Below, in pieces: positions 46,825-58,712 of a stretch of 64,000 bases of DNA; position 1 is the first letter of the stretch, and each line of letters starts with the position of its first letter. The DNA comes from Oxyruncus cristatus (Eukaryota > Chordata > Aves > Passeriformes > Cotingidae). Under the pieces are notes generated by a model, which ran no database searches, had not been told where the DNA came from, and saw nothing but the letters and a program-made list of their open reading frames with translations. The position numbers were made by a program, and so were the translations under genes. The stretch spans positions 1,416,483 through 1,480,482 of the forward strand of contig VXAY01006780.1 in assembly GCA_013399855.1 (NCBI GenBank). The letters run 5' to 3'.

Positions 46825-47160
46825 ACATCAAACCCGGCACAGCTCCCTGGTGCATCCCGACGTCAGGGGGTGGGTGGTGGGAAGACGGGGAGCAGCTCCC
46901 AAAATCCTGCCCCCACCACGCACCTCCGCCGGAGCCCGAGCTGGGGACGCGCAGCCGGGGAGGGGATCCAGGGATAAAGGGAGGGCTGGAGAAACGGAGG
47001 AGAATGAAAGCGCTTCCAGCGGCGACAGTGCCATGGATTGGGAAGGTTGGAAGGGATCTGCCCACGCGTCCCTGCCCAGCCTGCACCTCCGCCCACCCGC
47101 ACCTTGCGGGGGCGAGGGAGGGGGACGCTAATGGGGCCGGGCTGGATGCGGCACTTCCTT
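46330..47160. promoter_or_regulatory. CpG-rich block, candidate alternative promoter
   Basis: The most CpG-rich part of the window, especially 46600-46760 and 46845-47150, with tens of CpGs by eye and long open frames on both strands caused by loss of AT-rich stops. Contains a CGACGTCA near-CRE at about 46859 and G-rich runs at 47105-47125. It lies 30 kb upstream of the first common exon, a plausible place for an isoform promoter. I see no known PDE4B N-terminal coding exon in it, and no TATA box. Confidence 0.4.
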
Positions 47161-47330
47161 CTGCCTGGGAAACAAAAAGTTCAATGTCAAGGAATGCGCA
47201 GGAGGGACCGGCAAATTTTGCCTTCACTGGATTTTTTTCCCTGCCGCTGAAGTCTCCAGACATTTCACCTTGACAACCAAGGGAAGGGATTTCATCATCA
47301 GCTGAAATCAAAGGCATCGGCAAACCTACA

Positions 47331-47405
47331 AATGGGATTTCTATAGGTGAGGTATAAGTGGGATTTCTATAGGTGATGTATAAATGGGATTTCTATAGGT
47401 GTAAA
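47331..47405 (+). repeat. 26-bp tandem repeat, about 2.8 copies
   Basis: Units at 47331-47356, 47357-47382 and 47383-47405 share GTGGGATTTCTATAGGTGA-like sequence (ATGGGATTTCTATAGGTG in units 1 and 3), differing at one to three positions. Confidence 0.93.
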
Positions 47406-48107
47406 ATGGGCTTTACATTTCATCAGAGCCATAAGAGATGCATAACATTCCCTTCCCACAGGGGAGAGGGTGCCCAAAGCAGCGGGAGGGGCCAGCACAG
47501 GACCAGCAGCCCAGGGCACAGAGCAGAGAATTGCATCTTACACCTCTCTGAGGGTCCATAAGACAAGACCTGAAACCCACCAGCCCACCCCTCCCTGCAG
47601 TCAACTCCCAACTGCTAAGGGGAATGAGGAACTGTTTTAGTAATTAAGATGTCAAATCCAATTTCAAAATACATGGAAAGGGGGAGACTGGCAGCATCAT
47701 TCCATCCAAACTCAAACTCCTATAGCCTGCACCGACACAGTCAGAGCTGAGAAAAGAGTCTTCCAGACTGGAAAAACTATGAGCTTCTCTTCTGTCATTG
47801 TAGATGAAACATGAAACCATATTTGTATCCTACTGACATAAAAAAAAAAAATATATAAAAAAGGGGCAACTTAAAAGTATAAGAAGACAGCAAAGTCAAA
47901 GTACAGATGATCAATACACTGACAGTTTGCACCTCTCATTTGCTTTGCTGCACCTCCACTTGTGGTAATTTGGTTTGAAAGGACCCAGTTTTACACACAG
48001 TGGCAAATGATTTTGTGTAGAGCACAGAATGATGCATCTTATATAAGAAAAAGGTCCCCAGACATACATAGATGGACATAAATATACACATACACAGACA
48101 TGCAAAT
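47406..48107. other. Unique intronic stretch
   Basis: No feature recognised apart from an A-run followed by TATATAAAAAA near 47840-47865. Confidence 0.5.
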
Positions 48108-48388
48108 CACAAAACCCAGACTGGTTTGGGTTGGGAGGGACATTGAAGTCCATCCAGTTCCACCCCCTGCCATGGGCAGGGACACCTTCCACTATCCCAG
48201 GTTGCTCCAAGCCCCACCCAACCCGGCCTTGGACACTTCCAGGGGTGGGGCAGCCACAGCTTCTCCGGGCAACCTGTGCCAGGGCCTCACCACCCTCACA
48301 GGGAAGAATTTCTTCCCAATATCCCATCTAGCCCTGCCCTCTGGCAGTGCGAAGCTATTCCCCCTTGTCTTGGCACTCCCCTCTCCAT
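48108..48388 (-). mobile_element. CR1 LINE 3' fragment, type A
   Basis: Starts CACAAAACCCAGACTGGTTT and runs to CCCCCTTGTCTTGGCACTCC, after which it departs from other copies. The 3' octamer is poorly preserved. Confidence 0.92.
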
Positions 48389-50382
48389 GCCTGGGACAAA
48401 AAAACCCCAGGATGTCCCTCTGGAAAGAACATCTGCCACGTTGGCCACGAACATTATCCACATTCTACTTGGTGAAAGAGTCAAAATTAATTCCTTGCTA
48501 ATTTGGTAACAGATAGTTCCGGGCACTGTTGCTTCTTTTCTATCCCACCACACTGAGACTGTGCATTTTCCCTCCCCATTCCCATTTTTATGGCGTCTCC
48601 CTTCACGAGTCTGACCTTTCCCTTCATCCAGCATCCTGAACTTGATGCGGCTAATTGCAGGGAACAAGGCAGTAATCAAACAGTGGCTGGGTGGGAAGGA
48701 TAATAACTCATTCTCTTGGTTTTTTCTCCTAGAGCTTCTCAGACAGTTGAATAATTATCCTCCACTAAAGACCCAACTGAAAACCCAGCAATTGCAGTAT
48801 CAACACGACATAAATGAATGTAACTCTCAGGGCTGTGATCAGAACCCACTGCTCCCTCACTTCTGGGCCTGTGCACCGCTGAGTGCCCTCCCTCCTACTC
48901 CCACACACTTCAAAAAACCGTCAAATTGTTCATTTTGATCTTCAGCCACATCTATATATTTAATATATTTATTAATTAGCGTCTAAAATGGCTTTGCAAG
49001 CCCTAGCAACGATTAGCCCTACTCCCACCGGGCCCTCCTGGCAGCCCCAGTATTGCTGCTCCTCCAGGGAAACTTCAGCTGTTTTGTGAAAGATTGCACA
49101 GACTCTTCAAAAAACTGGAAAACCAGCCCAGAACGTTTATTTTTTCCACATCTTTCAGCAAAGTTACATAATGCAGCTCCTGCGCAGCCGACCCTGCTCT
49201 CCTGCTGCCTTGAAACACTCCAGGCCCTTCAGCACCTCAGTACCTTTATTCCCTCAATCAACAGCAGGTTGCTGTGAAGGCCCGGGAATGTTCCCTGTCC
49301 TCGGAAGGCACAGCCTGAAAAACATCAGCTGATATTTTGGATATTTTGAGACAAACCAGAAGTGTGTATAAAAATAATCCTGTTGGATGCTCTCCCTTTG
49401 CAGATTAAAGACTCTACACTTATGCAAGAGTATTTGGGGGGTTTCACCCCAGATAAATAAGCACTAAATGTTTAGAGGCATATTTTGGCTCTCTCCTCCT
49501 GGCTAATAGTGACATAATCAGGATAACCTGCAAACATCCCAGCTGATAATCGAAAAGCATGAAAACCACCCCAGAAAGGACTTCCCCCATGCTGCTCATG
49601 GGATTTGATTGCCTGTTTTGCAGAGCAGCATTGACACTTTCCCCAGTATTTAAATTGTTGGGGTTTTTTTGTCACATGCCACGGCCACAGGCTGCTCTGT
49701 GGAGCACAAAGGTATGTATTGATTTGGGAAGGATGCACTGCTTATGCTCCAAAGCAGCTCCTCAGCCATGCAGCAGCTTTTCATTCATTCCTTCTCTCTG
49801 GCCACACTGATTCAGAATGATCAAATACTAATTTGCAATTCTAATTTCCTCCCCCCCTCCCAAACAAGCTGCCCAAGAGCTCCAGGAACATTAAATTGCC
49901 AACCTTTACATTAAACAACACTATTTTCCATGTAACACTGAGAAATATACTTAATTAAGAAATGAGATCATAAAACACAGACCCACTTGACATAATTAGC
50001 TCATCAAACATAATTTTCAGATAATCTATTTTTCCTGAATTCTGGAATTCTATTCAGCATTTAATAAGCTGTCCCTGCTCTAAGGTGACTTGAAACCTGC
50101 AGGTAATTTGGGGTGCCAGGAAATCACCAGCTCTTCAAAACTCGGGTCTCCTGCAGACTCTTCTGCAAATTGTATGTGCCAGAGACCTCTCAGGGACACC
50201 GGGGTAGGATGAGCCAGGGGCTGGACTGCAGAAGGTACACGTTCATTTGGGACAGGATCACTGAACCTCCTGCCAATGCAGATGAGGCTGTTTCATTGTC
50301 AACTCAACTATTTGGGGCTCATTCTCCCCCTGGTGCAGTCCCTGCCCCTCTGCCAGGGGTGTTTTAGAGATGCTGAAAGTGA
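48389..50382. other. Unique intronic stretch
   Basis: No exon or repeat recognised in about 2 kb; strongly AT-rich at 48940-48990 and 49890-50060. Confidence 0.55.
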
Positions 50383-50850
50383 GTCACAGAATCACTGAAT
50401 CCCAGAAGGGTTTGGGTTGGACGGGACCCTAAAGTTCATCTTTCTCCACCTCCTGCCATGGGCAGGGACACCTTCCACCATCCCAGGTTGCTCCAAGCCC
50501 TATCCAATCTGGCCTTGGACACTTCCAGGGATGGGCCAGCCACAGCTTCTCTGGGCAACCTGTGCCAGGGCCTCCCCACCCTCACAGGGAAGGATTTCTT
50601 CCCACTACCCCCTGTAACCCTGCCCTCTGGCAGTGGGAAGTCATTCCCTGTGTCCTGTTCCTCCATCCCTTGTCCCAAGTCGCTCTCCAGCTCTCCTGGA
50701 GCCTCTTTAGGCACTGGAAGGGCTCTAAGTTGTCCCTGAAGCCTTCTCTTCTCCAGGTGAACACCCCAGCTCTCCCAGCCTGTCTCCAGAGCAGAGGGGC
50801 TCCAGCCCTCAGAGAATCTCCATGGCCCCTCTGGACTCATTCCAGAATGA
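50383..50850 (-). mobile_element. CR1 LINE 3' fragment, type A
   Basis: Starts TCACAGAATCACTGAATCCC and extends through CTCCAGAGCAGAGGGGCTCC to about GGACTCATTCCAG. Confidence 0.93.
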
Positions 50851-52028
50851 TGGGCTTCCTCATGTTGTCTTACAGTCACACTGGTCTCAGTCTACATAGC
50901 TCTGGGTAAATACTGCCTGGAGATGGCACAAGCACTTGATGTTTTCCAAAAATGGCATCACTAAAAGTCATTTGGCAGCAGGAAACTGCAGTTTCTGGAG
51001 CGATGCTCTCAATTTACCCTCAATCTGTCCTCCACAAACACAAACCTGAAGCGCCCCACAGGACGATTCATCTTTTCAAAGCAGACACTTCACCTCCATC
51101 TTTCTCACCAACACTTTCCTTATCCTCTTCCCATAAATAAAACCATGTTTTCAGACGGGTACCACTCAAGCCAAGGAACTTAACATGGAAGAGGAGGTGT
51201 TTCAAAGCAAACAGTTCACACAAAGGGGCTAAATCCGAGAGACAGAGCCCAGAGAGGCCCCAGTGATGTACCAGACTGGGGTGGGTAAGTGGGAGAGAGT
51301 CAGAGAGAGCCTGTACAAAAAGCAGAGGAAACTAAAACAAGGAAAAAAAAAGAAGAAAAATCATCTTGCTGATCCTCAACCCACCCTGCAACTTCCCAGT
51401 GAACGCTCCTGACAAGTTTCCAACAGAACACAGAACATAACAAAATGAATCAACAACGGCAGCTGGTTTGAGCAAACCGAGCGCTGCCTTCTCCACAACC
51501 ATCTCCAAGGGGTCTCAGCACTCACTTAGCTGGCAATTAATTAGTGGGAGAGTTTTTATCTATTTTATATCAACAGCATATATATGATGACATCTTTACA
51601 ATACACATTTACGTGGAGCACACCAAAACCTCAGCGCTGGAAAGGAGCGGCATGCAGAAGTGCCTGCACTGAGCAGGTTTCCATCTGGATTAGATTTTGA
51701 TCTCCCATTTTATTGCATCTTTAGGGAGCTTTAATTTTATGTTCCACTTTGGCTACTTCCAGCCTCTAAAGCTTTCGTAAAGCAATTTGTGCAGAAGCTG
51801 CTGCAGGGGATGTGAGTTCCCACATCAAGTGACTACTGCAAACCCCAGCACCATTTATCTGATGGAAACACAAACTACCAGAAACTTTATCCCTGAAAGG
51901 AAATTTATTTACTCTTGATGCTCCACATTTTTGGAAAGCAGTTGCCGTATTACCTCAGTTAGGGAAGGAGCATTGATGGCTCCTCTCTGGATGAAACTAA
52001 AAGAAATAACAGGGGAAAAGTGCTGTAA
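50851..52028. other. Unique intronic stretch
   Basis: No feature recognised; an A-rich run (GGAAAAAAAAAGAAGAAAAA) lies at about 51340. Confidence 0.55.
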
Positions 52029-52378
52029 TTCATAGAATCACAGAATCATTCAGGTTGGAAAAGGCTTCCAAGATCTGTGCCTGATGCCCACCTTGTCACC
52101 CAGCCCAGAGCATTGAGTGCAATGTCCAGTCTTTCCCTGGCCACCTCCAGGGATGGGGACTCCACCACCTCCCTGGGCAGCCCATTCCAATGTCTACCCC
52201 TTCCATGAAGAAATTCCTCCTGATGTCCAACCTGAACCTCACCTGGCACAGCTCGAGGCTATTTCCTCTTGTCCTGTCACTTATTCCCTGGGAGCAGAGT
52301 TCGACCCCCACCTGGCTCCACCCTCCTGTCAGGGAGTTGGAGAGAGGTCTTCCCCCTGAGCCTCCTTTTCTCCAGGCT
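52029..52378 (-). mobile_element. CR1 LINE 3' fragment, type C relative
   Basis: Starts TCATAGAATCACAGAATCAT, then GGTTGGAAAAGGCTTCCAAG, GGGATGGGGACTCCACCACC and CCTCCTTTTCTCCAGGCT. Its first 100 bases differ from the other type C copies, so it belongs to a separate subfamily. Confidence 0.9.
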
Positions 52379-53687
52379 ACAAATTCCTTGTGGATCAGAA
52401 TACCATCCCCTGTAAGCAGACTAATTATTAGAGATGAGACATCTCAGAGTAACACATGGAGCATCGTGAGGCTTCCCAAGCTTTCCAAGCTGTGACTCTG
52501 GGTCCCCCCTCCATCAGTGCAGCCATCTGGAAAAGCAGATGTCGAACGAACGCCCGATGCCGGCACGCTCTTCCATCTTCCCACTCCCTGCCGCAGGCCA
52601 GGAGAAAATCTCAGCCCCACACCAGGCTTGGTGTTTCCTGGATGAGTAATAAACCCCCACAAACACAGCCCTGGCTCTGACGTGGTGGTTTTAGCCATCA
52701 GCATCTAAAGCTGGACTCGGATCCATAAAGAAACAGATCTCCAGACATGATCCGAGGATGAGGGTGATGGGTGGGAAGGCACTCAACAGCCACAAGCCTT
52801 CCTGGCTTTCCTAGACCTCATCCACAGCACTGGTTCATAAGGAATGAAATAACTGCCTCTGTGACATAGGTTATAATATCCCGACTTCTAACCCTCAACG
52901 TTTTTTCCGTGTCTCCAACCCTTGAAGCTGTAGTTCTCAAGAGCTTTCACATCTCCTTGAGTGAAGAAGGGGTATTTTTACATGATGGCATTTTGTGTTA
53001 AAACAAGCAGATGACAATTTCAGCACAGTACTTAAGGAGCTATTTCCTGACAGGAGACAGGGGAAGCAGCAGTTTCCTCAGGCACTCAGATTGCTCCTTT
53101 CTGCTCTCTCCCCTAATGTTAACTCCCATCATGCTCTCAAGTTCCTTTGAGTACAAATCCATCTGCATGAAAATATTTTAAAATATTTCCTATTACATCT
53201 GATTTCGTGACAGGGAGGAAGACCCAGAACAGGCAGGAAAATTCAGTCACATTCTCCACGGGCTTCCTCACTTAAGCAAGTGCTCTACATCCACCATGAC
53301 CATGGCGATCCCAAGTGAACCCCATCTGGAGAAGCTTCCAAACCTTTGCAAATGTACCACTTAGCACTTGTTTGGAGGTGAAATGGCCAGCACCAGCTCC
53401 TGAAAGGTGGCTGGTCCCAGCACAGCCTCTCATCCATCTCCAGGTGTCACATCCTTGGAGCAGCCAAACAGAGGGAACACAAGGACACAACCACCTGGGG
53501 CAGGACAGAGGGAAGGACAAAGCTCTTCATCTACCCTTAACAAATACCTCAATCCCTGATTTTCACTGTAAAGATGATAATACAATGTCCTGAACCATGA
53601 AAGGTTGCGAATCTTCAGTTTCTGAAAACTAAGACATCTAAAACAATACTGAAAACTAACCAATGTTGAGATTTTGTGTAATGGATG
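52379..53687. other. Unique intronic stretch
   Basis: No exon or repeat recognised. Confidence 0.55.
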
Positions 53688-53808
53688 ATGAGGTTGGATG
53701 AGGTTTGGAGCAAACTGGTCTAGTGGGAGACGTCGCTGCCCATGGCACGGGGTGGGACAAGATGAGCTTTGAGGTCATTCCCAACCCAAACCAGTCTGTG
53801 ATGCTATT
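53688..53808 (+). mobile_element. CR1 LINE 3' end, type A
   Basis: Begins GGTTGGATGAGGTTTGGAGC and ends AAACCAGTCTGTGATGCTAT; palindrome mutated to CTGCCCATGGCACGGG. Confidence 0.9.
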
Positions 53809-54234
53809 TCTTTGGAATACAGAAACTCCCCTCTCAATTATGTATCACATTTCTGTAACAAAACATAACTTATATTGACAATATAAGTGACAATTTTGAC
53901 AATATAATGACAATTTTTTCATACTGACATAACTCTTATTTCAACTTCCAGCAGCAGACTAACACACATCTCTGTGCACCCATCCAAGCCAGGAGATGTT
54001 GGCCTGCTCAAAACTGTGAAAATACAGAACTGCTCTAATTTTTAAATGATTTGAAAACAGCGAATGTGCCAGAAGATTTCCCAAAGTCAGCTGTCCACAG
54101 TAAGCCTGGCTTTGCCATTACAAGGCTGTGACAGAACAGCTCACAGAAACACAGACAGCAATAGTTTGCTCTGAGCCAGGACCAGGGTAAGCTCTGGGGG
54201 GACTCAGGTGGGCTGTGGGTACTTCTGCCTCCTC

Positions 54235-54716
54235 TCAAGATGGACATGGACGTGTTGGAGCAAGTCCAGAGGAAGCATTAAGATGATCAGAGGGATGGAG
54301 AAGCTCTGCTGTGAGGAAAGGATGTGAGAGTTGGGATTGTTCAGCCTGGAGAAGAGAAGCTTTGGGGTTACAAAACTGTGGCCTTTCAAGACCTGAAGGG
54401 GCCAACAGGAAAGATGGGGAGAGACTATTTCCAAGGACCTGGAGGGACAGAACAAAGGGGAATGGTTTCCCATTACCAGAGGACAGGGTTAGCTGGGATA
54501 TTGGGAAGGAATTCTTCCCTGTGAGTGTGGAGAGGCCCTGGCACACACTGCCCAGAGAAGCTGTGGCTGCCCCATCCCTGGAAGTGTCCAAGGCCAGGTT
54601 GGACGGGGCTTGAAGCAACCTGGGATAGTGGAAGGTGTCCCTGCCCGTGGCAGGAGGTGGAACTAGAGGATCTTGAAGGTCCCTTCCAATACCATTCTGG
54701 GATTCTATGAGTCTCT
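54235..54716 (+). mobile_element. CR1 LINE 3' fragment, type A, diverged 5' half
   Basis: The 3' half (from GGACAGGGTTAGCTGGGATA) is typical; the 5' half (GACGTGTTGGAGCAAGTCCA, CAGCCTGGAGAAGAGAAGCT, GGCCTTTCAAGACCTGAAGG) represents another CR1 variant. Ends GGGATTCTATGAGTC. Confidence 0.9.
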
Positions 54717-55314
54717 GAAATGGATCTGTACATATTAAACTATGTGCAATGTCAGTTCTCTTTCAAAGTGTTGTCATAATGCCAAACCTCAGTAGCATAA
54801 ATGCATGTTTTCTGTGGGGTTTTGGCAGAGCTCACACTCTCGGATAGCAAGATTCCCTGGTTCCCTGCAAAGCCTTTACTGGGAAAACTCACAAATTTCA
54901 CCTTGTCCAGAGAGACTGATGCTTTGGGGGTTGTTAAATCCTGAGTCCAATCCCCTGGGAGAAGCAGCGAGGTGGGCGAAGTGTGTGGGTGCTGTAACAC
55001 ACACTGGCATCCCCCAAGGCTGCCCTACCCTGGGAATTCGATGCTTTTCCAGTGCTGGAAATAACAGCAGGGAAATGAGCATTACCTGGGCAAACACCTT
55101 TTGTACTGCACATGATGGAAAAGCCTTCAGGGCTCCTCCAAACGACAGGTGGGGGCACCTGCTCACCTGAAGCTGATCCTTATTCTGTCTTTAAAGCTGC
55201 TCTGTTGGGAATAAAAGTAGATATTCCTTCAAATTCTGTCTGGTTATACCTGTTTTACAAGTAGGTTCAATCCAGACAATAAACTTTAAAAAAAAAAAAA
55301 AATAATAATGACTT
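54717..55314. other. Unique stretch ending in AATAAA plus A15
   Basis: No exon recognised. AATAAA at 55278-55283 is followed by CTTT and fifteen A (55288-55302), a layout that superficially resembles a retroposed mRNA 3' end, but the spacing is too short and I identify no source transcript. Confidence 0.4.
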
Positions 55315-55358
55315 TACAAAGTCCCTCTCCTGCTCTTATGGAGCCCCTTTAGGGCTTC
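55315..55358 (-). mobile_element. Small internal CR1 fragment, type A
   Basis: Only ACAAAGTCCCTCTCCTGCTC and GGAGCCCCTTTAGGGCTT match the internal region of type A copies; both ends are missing. Confidence 0.7.
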
Positions 55359-55810
55359 CTGGATGACCTGTGGTATATGATGAAAAAGAACAGTTTGAAG
55401 TCCTCTGAGAGCCTTACTCATGTACCTCAGAATAGTCCCCGTCGCAGCTCGGCATCGTGAGTGGATATATTTAACTGTTACTCCTTATCACTTACATTCC
55501 CTACCCTCTAAATATCATCTCAGGAACAGGGAGAAGACAAGTTCTTTCTAAAGGTTTCCAAAACCCCCTCCAGTTGCACAAAAAAAACTTCTGGACTTTG
55601 GCATCTGGACTCTTTCCAATTTTCTTGCCCATTACTACAACTTTCAAAACAATTTTTATTGCTCCCATTTCTCTGACAAAACTAATGTTCAGAGAAATGG
55701 GCAAGGAATTAAGAAACAACTCCCCTTGGCACTGCTCATGCCCTTCTCATCTGCTAAAGGCAGACTTGTTACACCTGACAGTAGAGACCCATAAAAAAAT
55801 ATGTCTACCC

Positions 55811-56050
55811 AAAATCACGGAATCCTGGACTGGTTTGGGTTGGAAGAAACCCTAAAGCTCATCTTTTTCTGCCCCCTGCCATGGGCAGGGACACCTTCCA
55901 CTAGCCCAGGTTGCTTCAAGCCCCGTCCAACCTGGCTTTGGACACTCCCAGGGATGGGGCAGCCACGGCTTCTCTGGGCAGTGTGTGCCAGGGCCTCACC
56001 ACCCTCACAGCCAAGAGTTCCCAATATCCAATCTAAATCTTCTCTCAGTG
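55811..56050 (-). mobile_element. CR1 LINE 3' fragment, type A
   Basis: Starts AAAATCACGGAATCCTGGAC, includes CCCCTGCCATGGGCAGGGAC and stops near CCAATATCCAATCTAAATC; a few bases are lost at AGCCAAGAGTTCCCAATA. Confidence 0.92.
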
Positions 56051-56849
56051 TAAAAGCACCAGCCCTTGGCCTCTCATCATCTGCCCATTTAAAAAGTGTA
56101 AAACCACATTGACTTTATCTAAGCAAAAGCTCCGTGCAAAAGTAGAGCTGCAATATGAATTAGCAGGTGTATTATTAGACCTGCAGATGCTGCTGCTGCA
56201 GCACCACATCTTCTTCCAGGAGCACTTGGGACACCTGCACCGAAGTGTCCCCACTGAGCCGGGGTGACAACACCGGAGACACCAGAACTGGTACACTGAC
56301 ACTACAAATTCCACGAACCCAAAGAGCAATTTGAGAAAAGCACAAGTTTTTCCCAGCTTCAGGAAGACGCGAACCCAGGTGTCGTTAGAAAAAGGTTCCA
56401 CCTCCCAACACTTCTCTCTCCCGGGAGCCTGGTGATGGCATTCTCTTACAGGAAACATTGGATGCAAGAGAAGTGCAGTGCATTTGTTTCCTTGGAAACA
56501 AACCCTTTCAACCTCCACCGTGCACACAATCTTAAGCAAAAGAAAACTCTGTAATTAGGCCCAAGGTCTGGTTATTTTTAGCCAGCAGGATGTTAAATCA
56601 AAACTATTTTATTAGTAATAGAACCCAATGAAAACACATTTGTCTCAATTATTGGAGCAGTAAGTCTTTATATCAACCCAAACAATAAACCCACTGAATT
56701 GTGCTAAGATATGTAATTGCTTGCCCATTTAAAAAAGAATATAAATCGGTAGATTTGGATTCAGTTATGCTCTGCATCAGGGTTAAAAGAAAACCTCTAA
56801 GTGCCAAACAAATCTGAAACAATCAGGAGGTAACATTTCTTCATTCACT
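56051..56849. other. Unique intronic stretch
   Basis: No feature recognised; AT-rich from 56560 to 56800. Confidence 0.5.
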
Positions 56850-56908
56850 GAGGGTTGGACTTGATCTTGGAGGTCCTTCCCAAGCTGAACGATTCTATAA
56901 TTCCGGAG
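56850..56908 (+). mobile_element. CR1 LINE 3' tip, type D
   Basis: GAGGGTTGGACTTGATCTTG, GAGGTCCTTCCCAAGCTGAA and CGATTCTATAATTCCG give only the last 60 bases. Confidence 0.85.
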
Positions 56909-57105
56909 AGTTTAAAACCTTGAATAACCATTAACATGCCGTTGGCACCTCTTGTAAACAACATTTGGCCTCAAAGGCTGAAGCACCTGCAAGTACCTTG
57001 CAAGGACTTTACTCCAGCTCCATAATTAGCACCAACTTTTGGCCAAATACCGTTTGCTCTTCCATAAACCCTTGCATGAAACTCAACATTCCTTGATTGA
57101 TAGAC

Positions 57106-57245
57106 CTTTCCCTGGAGGGATTTTAAAGCCATGTGGATGTGGCACCTGGGGACATGGGTCAGTGGCGGCCTTGGCAGTGTTGGGGGAATGGTTGGATTCC
57201 ATGGTCTCACAGGGGTCTTCCAGTCTAAATGATTCCATGATTCCA
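57106..57245 (+). mobile_element. CR1 LINE 3' end, type C
   Basis: TTTAAAGCCATGTGGATGTG, GGACATGGGTCAGTGGCGGC and tail GATTCCATGATTCCATCC. Confidence 0.92.
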
Positions 57246-58464
57246 TCCACAATGTGAAAACAGTTTGAGAATCAAAACCCCACAGTCAGAGGAAATAGGT
57301 AGATTCTTTCACTGGAAATAAAAGTATGGCCTGAGGAACTGAGATAGAAGAAATTGGATAGTTTAGCTGAAAATACATTGGCCAGATCTAGTCTTCTTAT
57401 GATTCCTTGGTGGATTTAACTCTAGAAATTTCCTTTCAATTAAAAAGAAGCCAATTGAATTCTACAAAAAAAAAAATCTGAAAATATAAATGGAAAATAG
57501 TTAATGATTAAATGCTACTGGAAAATTGATATTTTTTTCCTAAGAAATATTTTAAAGAATTACGGAATTATTTCCTCTATAAACCTGTAATTTTACATCA
57601 TTCTCTAATTCTATTGTTAGGGTTTATACTTTTATAAATTATGGGGGCCTTTTGCTGTGCACTCAACATAAAAATATTACTTCAGTAAATTCTGCTACTG
57701 GGCTATTGGGGAAATAGATCCTTAAAAACAAGATTTCCAAAATTAAAAACAGTATTAAAAACAAGATTTCCAAAATTAAAAACAGTATTAAAAACAAAAT
57801 TAAAAAGAAGATAATAAATCCTTAAAAACAAGACTTACAGAATCCTAACCTTGTGTTTCAAAGAGCAAAACTGAACCCAGGAGTGAAACTGTTTCACAGC
57901 CCTTAACTCCTATTTGTTGTTCTCTGGAGATTCTCTCACTGGCTTTGGATAGATTTTCCTTTTCCTTGTATAAATGTTTCCAAATGAGAAAGATTTATTC
58001 TCTGACCATCACATCTTTTGGATTAAACATTACACTGCAGGGGTTTTTTCCACCATAAATAGAGTGATTTTCAAGAAAAGGAAGCGTCACAACACTTGTG
58101 AGTTGAACCAGTTGAGCTAACAAAGGTATAACACAGAAAAGGGAATTTTAAGGCTTTTATATTATTTTAAGGCTTTTACAAAGATAAAGATAACTGTGTT
58201 TAATGTTGAATATGCACTTAAATTTCTTGCTGAAACAGAGTTTTAATCTCTTCATGACCAATGCACTGCCCTGAGAAGAATCATAGCTATGGAGTCAGTG
58301 GATAAATCTGGAATGACCATTTGAGAATGCAAAGTTCTGCACTGAAACATTACATTGTCTTATGTGTCCAGACTGTACTTTAAAAGGAAATAATTGTGCT
58401 GTAGTTGGAACATGTACTCTTGAATTATTCACATAAAATCAGAAGCAGATCTATTAGACTGGAG
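57246..58464. other. AT-rich intronic stretch
   Basis: The most AT-rich kilobase of the window. No exon; contains the 33-bp tandem repeat listed separately. Confidence 0.6.
57722..57800 (+). repeat. 33-bp tandem repeat, about 2.4 copies
   Basis: The unit beginning TTAAAAACAAGATTTCCAAA occurs at 57722-57754 and identically at 57755-57787, with a partial third copy 57788-57800. A related CCTTAAAAACAAGA recurs at 57820-57833. Confidence 0.95.
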
Positions 58465-58712
58465 TGGGCAACCACCCTCTGGGGGAAGAGCCTTTTCTAA
58501 GATCCAACCTGAACCTGCCCTGACACAATTTGAGGCCATTCCTGTGCCTGGTCCCCACAGAGCAGAGATCAGTGCCTGCCCCTCCTCTTCCCCTCCCCAG
58601 GAAGTTGTAACTGCAATGAGGTCTCCCCTCAGTCTCCTCCAGCTGAACACACCAAGTGCCCTCAGCCGCTCCTCACACGGCTTCCCCTCAGGGCCCTTCC
58701 CCATCTCCATGT
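58465..58712 (-). mobile_element. CR1 LINE fragment, type B, lacking its 3' end
   Basis: Begins inside the element at GGGCAACCACCCTCTGGGGG and runs 5'-ward through GAAGTTGTAACTGCAATGAG and CTCCTCACACGGCTTCCCCT. The 3' ~190 bases, present in the 7199 and 19330 copies, are absent. Confidence 0.88.

Noticed and set aside
46990..47060. Plus-strand translation reads SSGDSAMDWEG, resembling the GDSAMDS stretch of the PDE4B2 N-terminus.
   Set aside because: It is on the strand opposite PDE4B, upstream of UCR1 rather than downstream, and the match is only about six residues with no continuation.
55278..55302. AATAAA followed by A15, as in a processed pseudogene.
   Set aside because: Only four bases separate signal and tail, no target-site duplication was found and no source gene is recognisable upstream.
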